64,000 nt of DNA, from NCBI GenBank assembly GCA_003864495.1, contig ML133453.1, positions 124,001 to 188,000 on the forward strand, given 5' to 3'. The DNA comes from Nemopilema nomurai. Its lineage: Eukaryota > Cnidaria > Scyphozoa > Rhizostomeae > Rhizostomatidae. Numbering within the stretch: the first letter of the stretch is position 1; the number at the start of each line of letters is the position of its first letter. The notes beneath the pieces are model-generated. The model saw only the letters and a program-made list of their open reading frames with translations. It was not told the DNA's origin and did not search any database. A program made the position numbers and the translations under genes. Below are positions 35,271 to 48,200 of the stretch, piece by piece.

Positions 35271-38200
35271 ATGGATGACTTTACTCCAGTATCAAAGCAT
35301 GCTCCAGAAAGACCTCCATTGCCTTCAAATGCCCAAACATTCACTAAAAGTGACTCTTTAGGTGAAGAAAAAAGCCCCCCCAAAAGACCAGCTCAACCAA
35401 AACACACCCATACACAGGTGCCCTCTAGCCTACAGCAACATCTAGATGAGCTGGTGGATTTGCAAAAGCACAAAGTCAGATGGTTCTACAAAGAAGGAAA
35501 AAAGTGGATCCCATTTAATGGGAAGGATTCATTGGTTATGGAGGAGGAGTGGCAAGCTCTTCAACAGGAAACTGATCAAAATTCCACAGAAAATGTAAGT
35601 AAACCAACAGTAAGAGGAAAGTTGTTTGAGGTGGACCTTCTTCAGAGAACATGCTCTCCACTGTATTGGAAAGGTGAATATATGCTTTTTTATTGTTTTT
35701 CTGTCTTGAAGATCACAATTTGCTACAGTTGTCAGAACTTCATTGGCCTGTCTTCTCAATGTAGGTTTTTCTTAGTGTTTTATTAAATCTTAGGTCCATA
35801 CCCAGAAATTCATAATAAATTTCTTTTCATGTCATAATGTCAATTTGTCAGTCAAAAATTTGTTGGCATTGTGACTTTTATCTTCATTACATTTAGGACT
35901 TTAAATACCAACAGGATAATTATTTGTATCTCTAAAACAAAACATAGGAAAAGTTTTAAACAAGGAATTAAAAATTATCAGCAATTTTTTAAATATGAAT
36001 CTTGATTTCTTTTCATTATCCATTCAGTACTTAACATCATTTTTAAATGTGTGGCTGGTTGATCCCAAGTCAAATCTATATTTGATTTATGTCAAACAAC
36101 AGCAAATGGCTCATCAACTTCAATTTTGAGAGGAACCTGGTTCAAGAAAACAGCTTCTGTGGATAACTGGGAGCCTTTAGATGAAAGTCATGCTGGACAA
36201 ATAGAGAAGGCCCACCAGGAGGTTTTGCGATCTTTGGTAACAAGATAGATAAATATTGGTATTTCATAACAGTTGATAATTCATGAAGTAATACCGTTGG
36301 AGTATGCAGCTGAGAAGACAAAGTAGTTTTGAGTTTCTATTGATGTTGAAAAGTCATATAGTGCTGATACTTCATTATACATAGAGATGATTCTAAAATT
36401 ATCTCAAATGTTGAATGACTGCTAAAATTTATTTAATATAATATAATGTTAGTTAGTACTGAAAACTGAATAACTGAAGGTTATAATCTTTTCTAGGGGT
36501 ATGGCTCAACTGGTGTCATGGAAACAGATTCACCAGGTTTTTTGTTTTATGTATTTTTAAGCACTTTTCAGTCAGTGCAGAGTAAACTTCATTTTGGATT
36601 GGTAGTAACAAGGCAAATAATATATAACAGAATTTTCAACTTCTCTTTATTTACACTGAAATATTGTATAATACTGAAATTTGTTTCTTGTAGTATCATA
36701 AATTAATAGTACATATTCATGACAGATTTGTGTTAAAACTTTCTGAGGTACTTAAAAATGCTTATCTCTTTTTTAGTTTTAACAAGTAACTAGATCAATG
36801 ATCTAAAGGTTATATAAACAATGCCTCTTCTGTTGACTTAAGGTTATATTGTAAAGTTTTGTCGTTTCACTACAGCAGTATTGTTTTAATATTTCATTGG
36901 TATTACCCTGAGAATTGTTTTATCCTGGTGTTGACATTTTTTCAGTAATGCACACCATAAGATTGGGATGCTCCACTAGAGTTGAATGGCATGAAATAAA
37001 TGAAGTAAAATTGATACACGAAACAACAGGATCACGACTTGCACAGAAAATTGGTATCGGAGGTATATATTTGGTTTCAAAGTTTCAAGTTAGCCTTTAC
37101 TTCAATGTTCATGTATGAATCTTCTCAGTTGTTCATAACTTGGCAGAATATGATATTCCTTTAACTCAAAAATATTCCTTTCACTGACCTGACCCATCTT
37201 CTTTTGAACTAACCTTAGCTGAAAAACACAGGTGATGTCCTTTCAAATGCAACCTGTCAAACTTTGCATTCATGTAAGATTGGATTAAAGTTCTTCATTA
37301 TGCTATTTCTATTTTGCAGTTTTTCTTTTGTTTGATAAAGTCCTATGAATGTCAAGTCATTCCTATTTCTAATGATGCATACAATTTGTTTATTGTCCTC
37401 TGTAAGGGAAGAATATAAGGTGCTCAGGATTTTCTTTTCTTTAAACCAGGATTATCTGTTAAAGCCACCTTGGTAATCAAGTACTCTATCTAACAACATC
37501 GCTCATACAATCCAACCCTTGTAAAATTTCATGAATAATTTAGTGTTTAATTAGGTTACCAGAAGTGAATGTTGGATACTGAGGTCTAGTCCCTTGTATA
37601 TCAATGAGATGGTAAGGGTAAATTGAATCATTGTGAGACTTTCTGATCAAATTTAACACTGGTTTTTTCAACTATCGAGTAAACATCAAGTAAAGTTTAC
37701 CACTGCCTGGGCCCTGGGCCCAGAGTTGTTGGGGCCCCCTGAAATGTGCAAAGATAGCTTGTGCCATGCTACTCAATATATCAACAGCCCTTTGTATAGG
37801 CTTAACAATATGTTGCTGGAGGCCCTTTAAATTGGCCTGAGCCCTGTAAGTCGGTTGGTAAATGCGTCACTGTTTTGCATTTGTTTCGGTGCAATGTTCG
37901 AGGAATCACCTTATTTAATCCAGGACCTAAAATGTTTGGCATACGAAATATCATCATCTTAACCTTATTGTACTATCAAGTTTCCTAAACTTTATTTGGG
38001 TAAGGCGCTAATTTGATTGAAGCTGAATTGGTTTTATCTAAAGATTTCAGACCGTTCTTGAAGTCTCTTGAACAAACTTGATGTTACACACTTTCAAAAT
38101 TTAAAAGGTTCCAACAGTGTCAAAAAAGCTACTTTTAGCAGAAGCTCGGTCTGAGAAAAAGGACTACTAACCATTTTCATAAATTGCTTCAAGATATTAA

Positions 38201-41200
38201 CCTACCCGGCATTGATAACCTACGCAAACTAGCAATGTCTAGCTTTTTAATCTAAAAGAAAGTGGAGACAGGACTTTGCGCGTACTATGGCGTGCGATGC
38301 GAACCGCTTTTTATCGGTTGTTTCTCATACCTGTTGTCAAGAACTGGATGCTGCTTTTAAGGAGACCTAATTTGGCGACTTTGAGTTACCGCTGCTTTGA
38401 AAATCTTCGAAACATAAGCAATTTTTAAAAATTTTGTTGCAAATTCTTTGTTTTGCGCGTGCGATGATTAGCACGTCTTGGACAATTTGCGCGTGTGTGG
38501 AGGCGTCATATTACAAAGTCTTGACTATTCGTGAAGGTATACCAAAAGAGCAATGCCTTCTATATTGACCAACAGCTTGAAATGTATTTTCGTTATTTAC
38601 GTCACCCAGAAGTTGTACATGGAAGTACTCATGATAAAACCCCCCTTCGAGCATTCAGACTCCCAATTATTGATCACTGCTACACCGCCTGTCAAAGGTC
38701 TTAGAAAAGTATATCTGTAAGAAAAGTATAAAGAATATGCGTCGATATGCATATCTGTCTTGGGAAGTCTTTTCAAGATTAATCTTTGATGGAATAATTA
38801 AGTCTAGAAATACTTTTCTTTGTCTTTGGTAGGCAGAATTTGAGTATTCAAACATATTGAAGTTCTTTAAATAGTGAGTAGTTTCTTTTCTTTGGATAAA
38901 TTCGTTTAGAATTTGAATACCACTCCCAGTGCAAGCTCCTTGGTGCATACAACAAAGAAATGCCATCGACGTCGCCATCAACATCAACAAGAGTGCCGAA
39001 AGATTTTTTAAAATTTCGTTAAAATGGCTTTTTCCTTTATGATTTTGAAAACGTTTCTGACTTTCATTTTCCCCTTTTGTAGGTTCCCATAATCTGGTTA
39101 GGGGCTGGCACGAAGACGCATCCGTAATTGACGACATTCCCGAAATAAGTCATGCGGTATTCCTTATACATGGTATTGGTCAGTTGATGCACCAGGCTGG
39201 AGGGATATTAAATAGTGCACAAAAGTAAGTCTAAATGTGATTTCGATACTCTAATGATATAACGGGTCTGCGTTCGTAGTACTGAAGTATTGTGATTTCA
39301 TGCTACTATGCTGATCCAGATACCTAAAAATCAGTCCTATTCATGTCTTTGTCATATGCAGTTTTGTTCTGACAGAATTGGTTTTTTCCTAAGCCTGGTC
39401 GTCATTGCGTCAAAATTTGGAAACAATATAGTTAGCTACAGATTCATTATTGGGAGAGGTGTTTAGAGGGATGTCCGGTGACTTCAATACTGGACAGGTT
39501 TTAAGATTATTGCAATAAGGACTGAACTGATGACGAAATAAGAAAATTTGAAGGCTTTCTCGAATACACCTTCATCATTCCAAAGAAAGTTTATGGAGAA
39601 GGAAATTTTTATATCAAATCTACCAATTTGTTCTATTTTAACCTGATTTAATTAAAAATTCTACCTAAATCATATCTAAACCGTAGAGCATTAAGCTTTT
39701 TTTAAAAGTTATAGGTTTCTGGAGAAAATGTCTCCCCAAAATGTCGTTTACTTGTCCAGTTTTAAGCCTTTTTTAGCCCAACAGCCTTTCACGATTCAGT
39801 GATCCAATTTGAAGAAAACCTATTGGTTTTTGAATAATTTATTGTTTCGGAAGTTTAGATGAAAAAATAAATCTTTTGCTGAACGCCATGTAAATCAGAG
39901 TGAGATTATTTTCATATGTGACTCGATTAAATTCTTCATAAAGTTGCCAATGGCAAAAAACGTATGCAATTAGCGTACTTACGTGCAAAGACTATGTTTC
40001 CGCTTTTTCTTGCAATTTTGAAGGCTTGTACAACGAAACATTTGTTCAGACTTGACTTGTTTCGAAACTTTAGATTTAACTTGACATCTACGATTGAGAT
40101 GTTTACATTTGTCAAAGCATTCTGTAATGAGATCAAGTGATTAAGTGATTATGCTTACAAATGATAGCTGGAAAACAAATGTTTTTTATAGGCTACGGGA
40201 TGTAAGGGACAGGATGGTGAAGAAACACTTCAAAGGCTGTTTTGATACTGGGCGCGTAGAGTTCTTTCCAGTTGAGTGGCGCACATCCCTGAAGCTTGAT
40301 GAAGGCAAGACTTGGTTATTTATTCATTCGCAGTATTCTAGTCCACATGTAAACATTCATCAAGAGACCCACTTTATATGTGCATATTTTAGAACTCTTT
40401 CTATTGCGTTTCTCCGGTAACATTCTCTATGCCTCAAAATCCCTCAAGGGTGGTTTAAAAAACGGGACTTAAGAAAGCTTTTACGGTAAATTAATATTTG
40501 ACACAAGCCGCTTTTAAAGATTGCTTCTGTGATTTCGTCTTCGAAGGATTACTTCTTTAAAGGCCTCTAAACAGACTCCGTTCTCGAGCGTTATCTTCTT
40601 CTTTGACGGAAAAGCCTCCTCGTTGAGCAGTAACTTGAGCAGTCAATCTTCAAACCTTAGTTTATTGATCAGTTTTAGTCTTTGAGTCATGCAGATTTAC
40701 TGCCAAACTCCAAAGCTTTTAAATTATTTGATTCATAGATTTTAACTGGAAGTGCATATCTACATTGGTTTTTTGCATAAGAAATGCAAACAATTTATTT
40801 CACATTAGACTTTTTCTCGATTTCTCAACTCCCCTCTGAAGCCAGCTGCATGGTAATCTTTGACCATGTATGGTAGTTTTTATATATGAGGAAGTTGTTT
40901 GATTTCCACGTACATGTTACTGAATGTGTGTCTGTGAAATCAGTTTTATGTAAAATCATTCGAATTTCATTTGATGTCAAGTTAAAGCCTAATAGCTATT
41001 TTTAGATACATTAAAATTTCTTTAATGACCTAATCATTAGCAATAGTTTATTTACATTCAACTTTTAGATGACAATTATTCATTGTCATGACATTCTTTA
41101 TGAAAATGTTTCAGGCTTAGTTGATGCCATCACCCCAACAAATGTAATTGGGTTGCGGAAAATCATCAACGAAACTACCATGGATATTATGTACTACACA

Positions 41201-44200
41201 AGCTCGTACTTTCGAAATGAGGTGACAGCAATAGAGAATCTCGTTATTTTTACTGTTTTTTGTTGTTGTACTAATTTAATCTAAAGACGTTCATAACGTG
41301 AACTATTAACAACTAAGCTTATTCATTATTAGAATGCCAACAAATGCCATTACTGGTTTTAAGCAGCAAATGTTTTGTTCGTTGTTTAGCATTTCTTAGA
41401 AAATTCCTATGTGAATTTGTCGTCTTTTCATTTGGACTTTTCTTAAAGAGGTGTGCAAAGGGACGCAGATTGGTCTTTTAGACAACCAATCAGAATCACG
41501 CACTCTTCCCACAATCCGCTAGTGTTTTTCGATTCGCAACTGGCTATTTCTATTGTCAGTTTTTGGTACTTTTTCGACGTTTGCGTACTATGGGAAGTGT
41601 TGGACGGAAAAATTATTTCAGAATGCTACAATCATGTTTCCACTTTTTTTCAATGGTGAAAGCCCTTTGCTTAGTGAATCTGGTTTTGAAATATGGTCAC
41701 TGATTTGCTGCATTTTTTAAAGTAAATTTTTGTTGTTTTTCTACTTGCCATACCTATTTGCCTTTGTCCTTTTTGTCTTCAACTTCAAGAATAAAAAATA
41801 CCTTTTTGGTGTTAGTCAATTTTTTAGTTTTTATCTCATCATCATCTCAAATTAAGAGAACTAACTTCGATACATTGCAGTATACCTAAGCCTATGATAA
41901 AATAGATTCTGTTTTTTGGCATACTGTCAACCGATAAAATGACTAAAAGAAGCAGCATGACGAATATGCCAGTGTGGTTTTGGTAATAAGCTAGAATATT
42001 GTAATAAGTGGCAATTGTATATTGCAAAGTATCATCTTGATTATTATTTGTCTTGTGGAGAGAAGCGGTACGATGACTGTACTATGACAGTCGTAGTCTT
42101 GCTACAAGGTGTTATAAAAATATTCACAATGGTTCGTTTAAAAATTCAAACATTGTAGTTTATTATATATCTGTTATTGTTGTATTTAAATCTAAATTCA
42201 CCACGATTATTAACAATATAATATTTGATTCTATTTCCTGCAGATAATTAAAAGCTTACGACAACAGCTGAACAGCACGTACGTCAACTTTGTGCATCGA
42301 AATCCAGAGTTTCTAGCCAATGGTGGGAAAGTGTCAGTCATCGCCCATTCGTTGGGTAGTGTCATATTCCACGACATCCTGACCGATTGGAACAACCAAC
42401 TGCTGCAGGACCACAAACAGCAAGCGGACCAAAACGTGGCAGCAGAGGGCCGATGGTCCTGGATTTGGGGATCTGGAAGGCGCAAGGCAGCCCAGGAATC
42501 GGTCGATATCACTGAAACACAGATGAAGGAGAGCGCGGCGCTTCAGGAAGAGCTCCGCCAGACGAAGCTGAAGGTAGCAGAGCTTGAGGCCAAGATACGC
42601 ACAGACGAGAATCAAATATTGGCAAAGGATGTATGCCAGGCTAGAGACAAATGCTCACTGGATTTCAAGGTATGTTTGGCTTTTTTTTAACTTGCACGGT
42701 GCTTCTTTATATTTGCTACATGAACTGTATCATGTCACAGAGTAATGATAGTCAGATAGGTAGACACTGGTCACTTTTGCTGTTGAGAACAGTTTTATTC
42801 TAACCAAGCTAACCAGGCTTATTATTTCTAACTACTATTGTTGTGCCAACTGCAATCAAGAGTATTTTGCTATACTGCTATAGTGCATAACTGCTATAGT
42901 ATTCAAAGGGTGCCGATGTGAGTGTCGCATTTGCCCTTTCCCTATTCTGTGATCAAGTCATTTCTTTCTTTTTATGAGCTTATTAGAATCTCAGCCATAC
43001 TGTAGCAATATGACAATGTTCGCATAAGTTTGGCTCTTTTGGAATGAGATCGTAATAGAATCTATGTACATACAAACATAAAATGAAGGAATTTGGACAC
43101 GAGGCCAAGAAATTGGTAAAACAAATGTGGCTTGTGTGAACTTTTGGAGAGAGTATAAAATTTTCACATAGAGCCCTGTACATGGTCCTATCATGTGCGC
43201 ATTGGAAATCTGACTCATTTGCCTTCAGCTTATGTGAATTTGACTGCAGTAACGTTAATTATGACTAGCTTTGGGGGCCCTGCTTCTTTTGTATGATATA
43301 CTGAAGAGTTATTATATCACGTTTTCCCTGCCTGATGTTGAATAATCAAACTTTTGCATACTTAAAGTACTTTTTTAGTATGCAAAAAGTAGCTCCGCTT
43401 TTTCTAGCCATTGTGAAGTTTTGTACCGCAAATCACTTGTTCATATATTATGTTTAGAATATTATATGATTTGTATGTTAATCTTGGTTATCAGGTGACA
43501 AAGTTAATATTATAGGCAGATGAAGGCCATAATTTTCAAGGATAGATCAAGGAGATACCAAATTCACTGGAGATACCAAAGAGACAGACGGAAACATTTC
43601 AAATAAACTTTAACAGTGAAAAGCATTTACAAAGGATCAGATATATACTCATCGTCATCATGAATATTATCAATACTTCTATTATTATTGCTATTTTCAT
43701 TATTGATATTATATCACTATTTTAATTGTTTATCCTCCTCCCCATGCTATTTAGGTTGACAACGTATTCAGTATTGGATCACCGCTTGGCGCATTTTTGG
43801 TCCTGAAAGGCATAAGGCCAAGGGATGACCTGGAACAGCACATCCTTCCGTCGTCCGTTTGTTCCAGATACTTCAACATATACGACCCCGCAGATCCGAT
43901 TGTGAGTAAGAAACTCGTCACGTTACCCATTGGGCGTAACATGGCGTGATTTCAGCACCTCATTTGGTGCGCAACATGATACGAACCATGCCTTTTGACT
44001 TGGATGGCTTATTAAAAGTTTATACATTTTTACGTCATATAACCAATAATGTAACTAGAAATTCTATAGTATAATCATACTAACAAGGGAGCAAATGGGA
44101 ATTTGCAAAGCATCAAAGTAACTTTGTCTTCCACGTTGCCACGTACTATCGTTTAATAGGAACCAACCAGCAACTTTCTAGCTTTCTAGCTAAAATCTAG

Positions 44201-45279
44201 CAATAGAAACAGGTTACTGAGGAACAATTGTATGTGAAAATACATCACTTCCAACCAATTCCTTGTGACTTTCCACATTCAGGCCTATCGGATAGAGCCA
44301 CTGATATACCAGCATTACGCGGACATACCGCCCGTGAAAATCAGTCATATGACGAAATCAGGCTCAGTTGAAGAAAACGAAACCAGTTGTCACAAGGACA
44401 GTGGTACCAGTAATTGGTTCAAGAGCTGGTTCAACAATCCATCGAAAATCCCGCCCAAGGCTGCTAGCTTTCATGATGATCAGGTTGAGATGCAAATAGA
44501 AGCTGACAAGGCGCATGAAATCTTACAGGAGCGCAAGGGTATGTTAGATGACGTCTGTATGTTGGTAGTGCTTTTGCTAATCGCGGGTGCATCAATTAGA
44601 TTGCAAAACAGGTTTTCATACTGTGCATTTGTATTATATGATCAAGCGTTTCTTGTAGGTGCAGTGAACTACACACCCCTAGAAACTTTCATTATTGCAT
44701 GCAGTAATATTTTAATCTGAATTCTTGTTACTAGTTTAATCTTTCGACCTTGTATACTAGCCTTTTCTGCCTATCCAATGGTCCCACACACCTTACTTTG
44801 ACTAAAGACTCAAATATCATGCCAAATATAACTTTGTGCCTAGAATTAAGAAACCGTGCTCTTCTCTCTAAATTTATATTATTTGGGGGCTTAAATGGGG
44901 GTCATATGTGGCCACCAATGCCGCAAGTCATTCCTGGATAAAGGCAGTTTGTTTTCATCAAAAAATTTCTTGATATTCTAGATAATTTTATTCCGATTTG
45001 AAATATATAAAATGCTATGTTGCTCATTGTGTTTTCATGTATGCCACAAACTCACCAGGTTAGCCGTGTGTTGATTTTATTTTATTTTTAGCCTTGAAAC
45101 AACGAATTGATTTCGTATTGGAAGGTGGCTTTGTGGAGTATTTGTCCGTGGTAACCTCACACACGTCTTATTGGGAGAACCAAGAGTTCGTAAGGCTCAT
45201 CCTAAAGACCATTGGCAGTGCTGATAATGCAAGAGACACTTCTCATCCAAGCGACACTGCTCATCCAATAGGCTTGTAA
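35271..45279 (+). CDS. DDHD1: Phospholipase A1 DDHD1 (PA-PLA1)
   Basis: Eleven coding exons: 35271-35673, 36103-36236, 36497-36536, 36946-37062, 39083-39224, 40192-40304, 41115-41221, 42244-42669, 43755-43901, 44283-44538, 45092-45279; all junctions keep frame (2073 nt, 690 aa). The family removes the sn-1 acyl chain from phosphatidic acid and phosphatidylinositol in the cytosol and at membranes. After a Pro/Lys-rich N-terminus, VRWFYKEGKKWIPF (69-82) starts a WWE-like domain running to about residue 180. HGIG is at 261-264, and the lipase motif AHSLGS places the nucleophile at S388. A charged coiled coil (about 442-480) precedes the DDHD domain (about 495-675, VDNVFSIGSPL to VTSHTSYW). The sequence follows human DDHD1 in order, but is shorter (690 versus about 900 aa), mostly at the N-terminus and the linker inside DDHD. 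Intron 6 has a GC donor. ATG 35271 is the minimal start. Confidence 0.93.
37690..37870. repeat. GC-rich insertion-like patch in DDHD1 intron 4
   Basis: In an otherwise AT-rich intron, CTGGGCCCTGGGCCC at the left and GGCCTGAGCCCTG toward the right bracket about 150 bases. The ends are partly complementary and G/C-run-bearing, as in decayed MITEs of this window. No target duplication is evident. Confidence 0.3.
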
Positions 45280-48200
45280 GATTACTTACCCTATTAATCG
45301 CTGAAGATATCAGACTGTAGAGTATTTTATTGGGCAATCTACGCCATGAAATTCGGTTGTTAATAATCCTGGACTTTTATTCTAGCGTTATGTTTTCCTG
45401 TAAAGTATCAATGATTATACAATGCTTACCATGCACAATATTTTTCCAACTAAATAGAACTGTAGATTATAAAATGAAGTTTAATACATGTCATGTTATC
45501 AAAGTCAAATATATGTACACAATAACCACCCGTGCATCAGGAATTCTCTCTGATTCATGTCTTGTTTTATTTGGAAAGGGGCAGGGTTGCGTTTGAGAAG
45601 AGGGCTGGGATCGGTGTAAGTGTGGGATCCCCTCTTTTGATCTGATGTTCTTGGTTAATGTCCTTTCAAGCGACATTTTGCCGGATTTTTTTACCGACCT
45701 TGTTGCCTGTCAAATGTTGTACGGGTCGTGAAAGAAATAATTGCTGACCTTTTGTTGGGGATTAGGCTTCTTGCCTTGGGTCTAAATTTAATTTCAACTT
45801 GAGGAGCAGTTGAAACTAGAAGAAGGATCGATTAGAGGGGGTATCTTATGCGAAATGTTAATTCGTAGTCTATGAACGTGGTTTATTCTTGTTGAACAGT
45901 CAAAGGTAGAGGCATGCGTTCACGAATCACTATTCGCGAACTGAAGCTAGATTTAATTGAGTCTCTCTTCCTTTCTCTGAAATAATAGTACTCTAGCCAC
46001 AAATTGGCAAACAGAATTCTTAGCAACAAGGATTACACGAATTGAAGCGACTCTTTTGTGTTTTTGAGACCAAATTGACAATCTCACTTTATTCTCGGCT
46101 TTTGAATTAGAGAATAAAACATGAGACAATCCCAATCCTCTAGATGTAATTCACCTTAGCAATTGTCGGGATTCGTTTAAAATGCTTAACAGATATTGAC
46201 CAACTAATAAGTTTTCGTTGCCTGTGTCAAAACCATACGTTTTGCAAAAATCCTTTTAGTCATTGTGGTTAAATTCCAATCCAATTTCAAAGTACATTCA
46301 TTCAGAATGCAAGAGTATTATCGGATTATTTGACTTGGAAGCGATGCATATATAAAGGGCCTGTATTGTGCCTAAAGGAGATGCCCTCCCGTGGTGTTGC
46401 CTGACGTTCGAATCCACTTTCGCGTGCTTTGAAAGTATCATTTTCTAAAACCAGGAAGAGTTTAAACTGCTGGTACTGTGCCAGCGCTTGTGACCAAAGA
46501 GGTTTGAGAAGGGTTTCCCACGTGGAAAGATTTGTTGGGAGATGGTGCATACTGGGGTAGCTTGGTCCACTGGACTGGTCTGTTGGCCTGGGGTACCGAT
46601 CGTTCAAACTGACGAAGCAGGACTTTCCTTCATGTAGGTTCTTCGTATTCAACTTCAGCTGTCCGGAATTCAAAACATGCGTTCTTATTTTAAGGCATTT
46701 CACATGGTCAAACTTCAACATTATTGGAGCTTCACTGATGGAAAATCTGGCTGAAATGAAGAGCTGATTGACATAATGTCACAAACTGTCTGCTCATATT
46801 GTCTGCTCTTACTCAGTTTGCGATGTTTGCATGCTATGAAGTGTGTCGGACCAAAAGGCGCATGCAATTTGTAAGAAAGTTCTTTCTTTGTAAGAAAGGA
46901 AGGCAGGAGTTTGCCAAAGGAAGCATAATGTCAGTTTTTCAGTCACACACAATTCAAGGTAGACTTTTCTGTCAAACACCCCTATAACGCTTTTTATTTT
47001 GGGTATGTCGTTTGAAAATTTACTATTGAAAATAATTGAAGAATCTCAATTCTAGCCAGCCGGTTACGTGGAAGACCGCGTAGGACATGCAATACCAGGT
47101 TTACCAACTTAATTGTTCATACCCATTGACGGACTGGCTCCCCCGTTTAAACCGGTCACGAAAAAATTAAAAAGGCCTCAGTTGGGTGAGGTTAGAAAAA
47201 ATGGTGTAGTCAAGTGCACATGTCATTATGACTGGCTGACATTTTGGCAACATAACGTATGTAGCATGTGGCTATTTACCGGCCGATCGGTTAGCCCGCC
47301 GCTGTTCACATTATATATCTTGCAATTTGTTAGCCGAAATGATTAGGGCCCTCGCATTTTCAGACCGTTGTCCGAAGTTTCTGTTAGAAATAAAAAGCAT
47401 CAGGTCTGGGCATAAATGTTCCCGCTCGTGCATCCGTGGTAAGATCAGCAGGCCGCAAGCTGGCCTGATACACTGATGGAGATTTCCCTCCGTTTGTGCG
47501 GAAACATTAAACGGGAAATCTTCGAGGAGGAGATCAAGATCTACCCACTGTGAATAAGCCAGGCCTGGATACTCAATCGGATTCATGCACAATCAGATGC
47601 ACCTGAGGTTTTGAGGACTGTGTGATATCATGATTCAAACAAGGTTCACCCATTTGCAGCCCTATCCTAATGATTTAATGGAAATTAGATTTGATTTAGA
47701 AGGCTGCATACACCATCAGTTGGCGGATCAAAAACTTTATTAGTTGTTACACCATAAATCTTGTTAGAAAGGCATAAAAACGTAACAACGTTTCAATCCT
47801 GTCATCTGCATTACTGTTGTCTGATACCATGGTCGCCATTTTATAGCGTGCCGCAAAGAGTTTGTCTGCTCCGCATTAAGATCAGTATCTGATGCGAGGC
47901 TCATTAAAATATTCGAAGCATTAGCAAGAATTTACCTTGCTTTCAATGGCCGATTGGTTGAAAACTTGAGAATGATTAAGGATTCGATGGTGGGTGAAGA
48001 TGGCTCCGCCTACTCACAATGCAATGCCCGCCTACAGGATGTCCTAAAGAACCCGAATGGTCCGAGTTTTAGTGCCTCGCCCGTCTAAAATACTTTTTGC
48101 TAGTTAATGTTACGAGGAATTCTAATGCTATGCAACAGAGCTCCTGTCAGTCAGGGACGTAGGAAGCATGTAATAAGTGGGGGGAGGGGGTAAAAGGGGG

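Noticed and set aside
38667..39137. A 156-codon minus-strand frame
   Set aside because: It overlaps DDHD1 exon 5 and intron sequence on the opposite strand and shows no motif.
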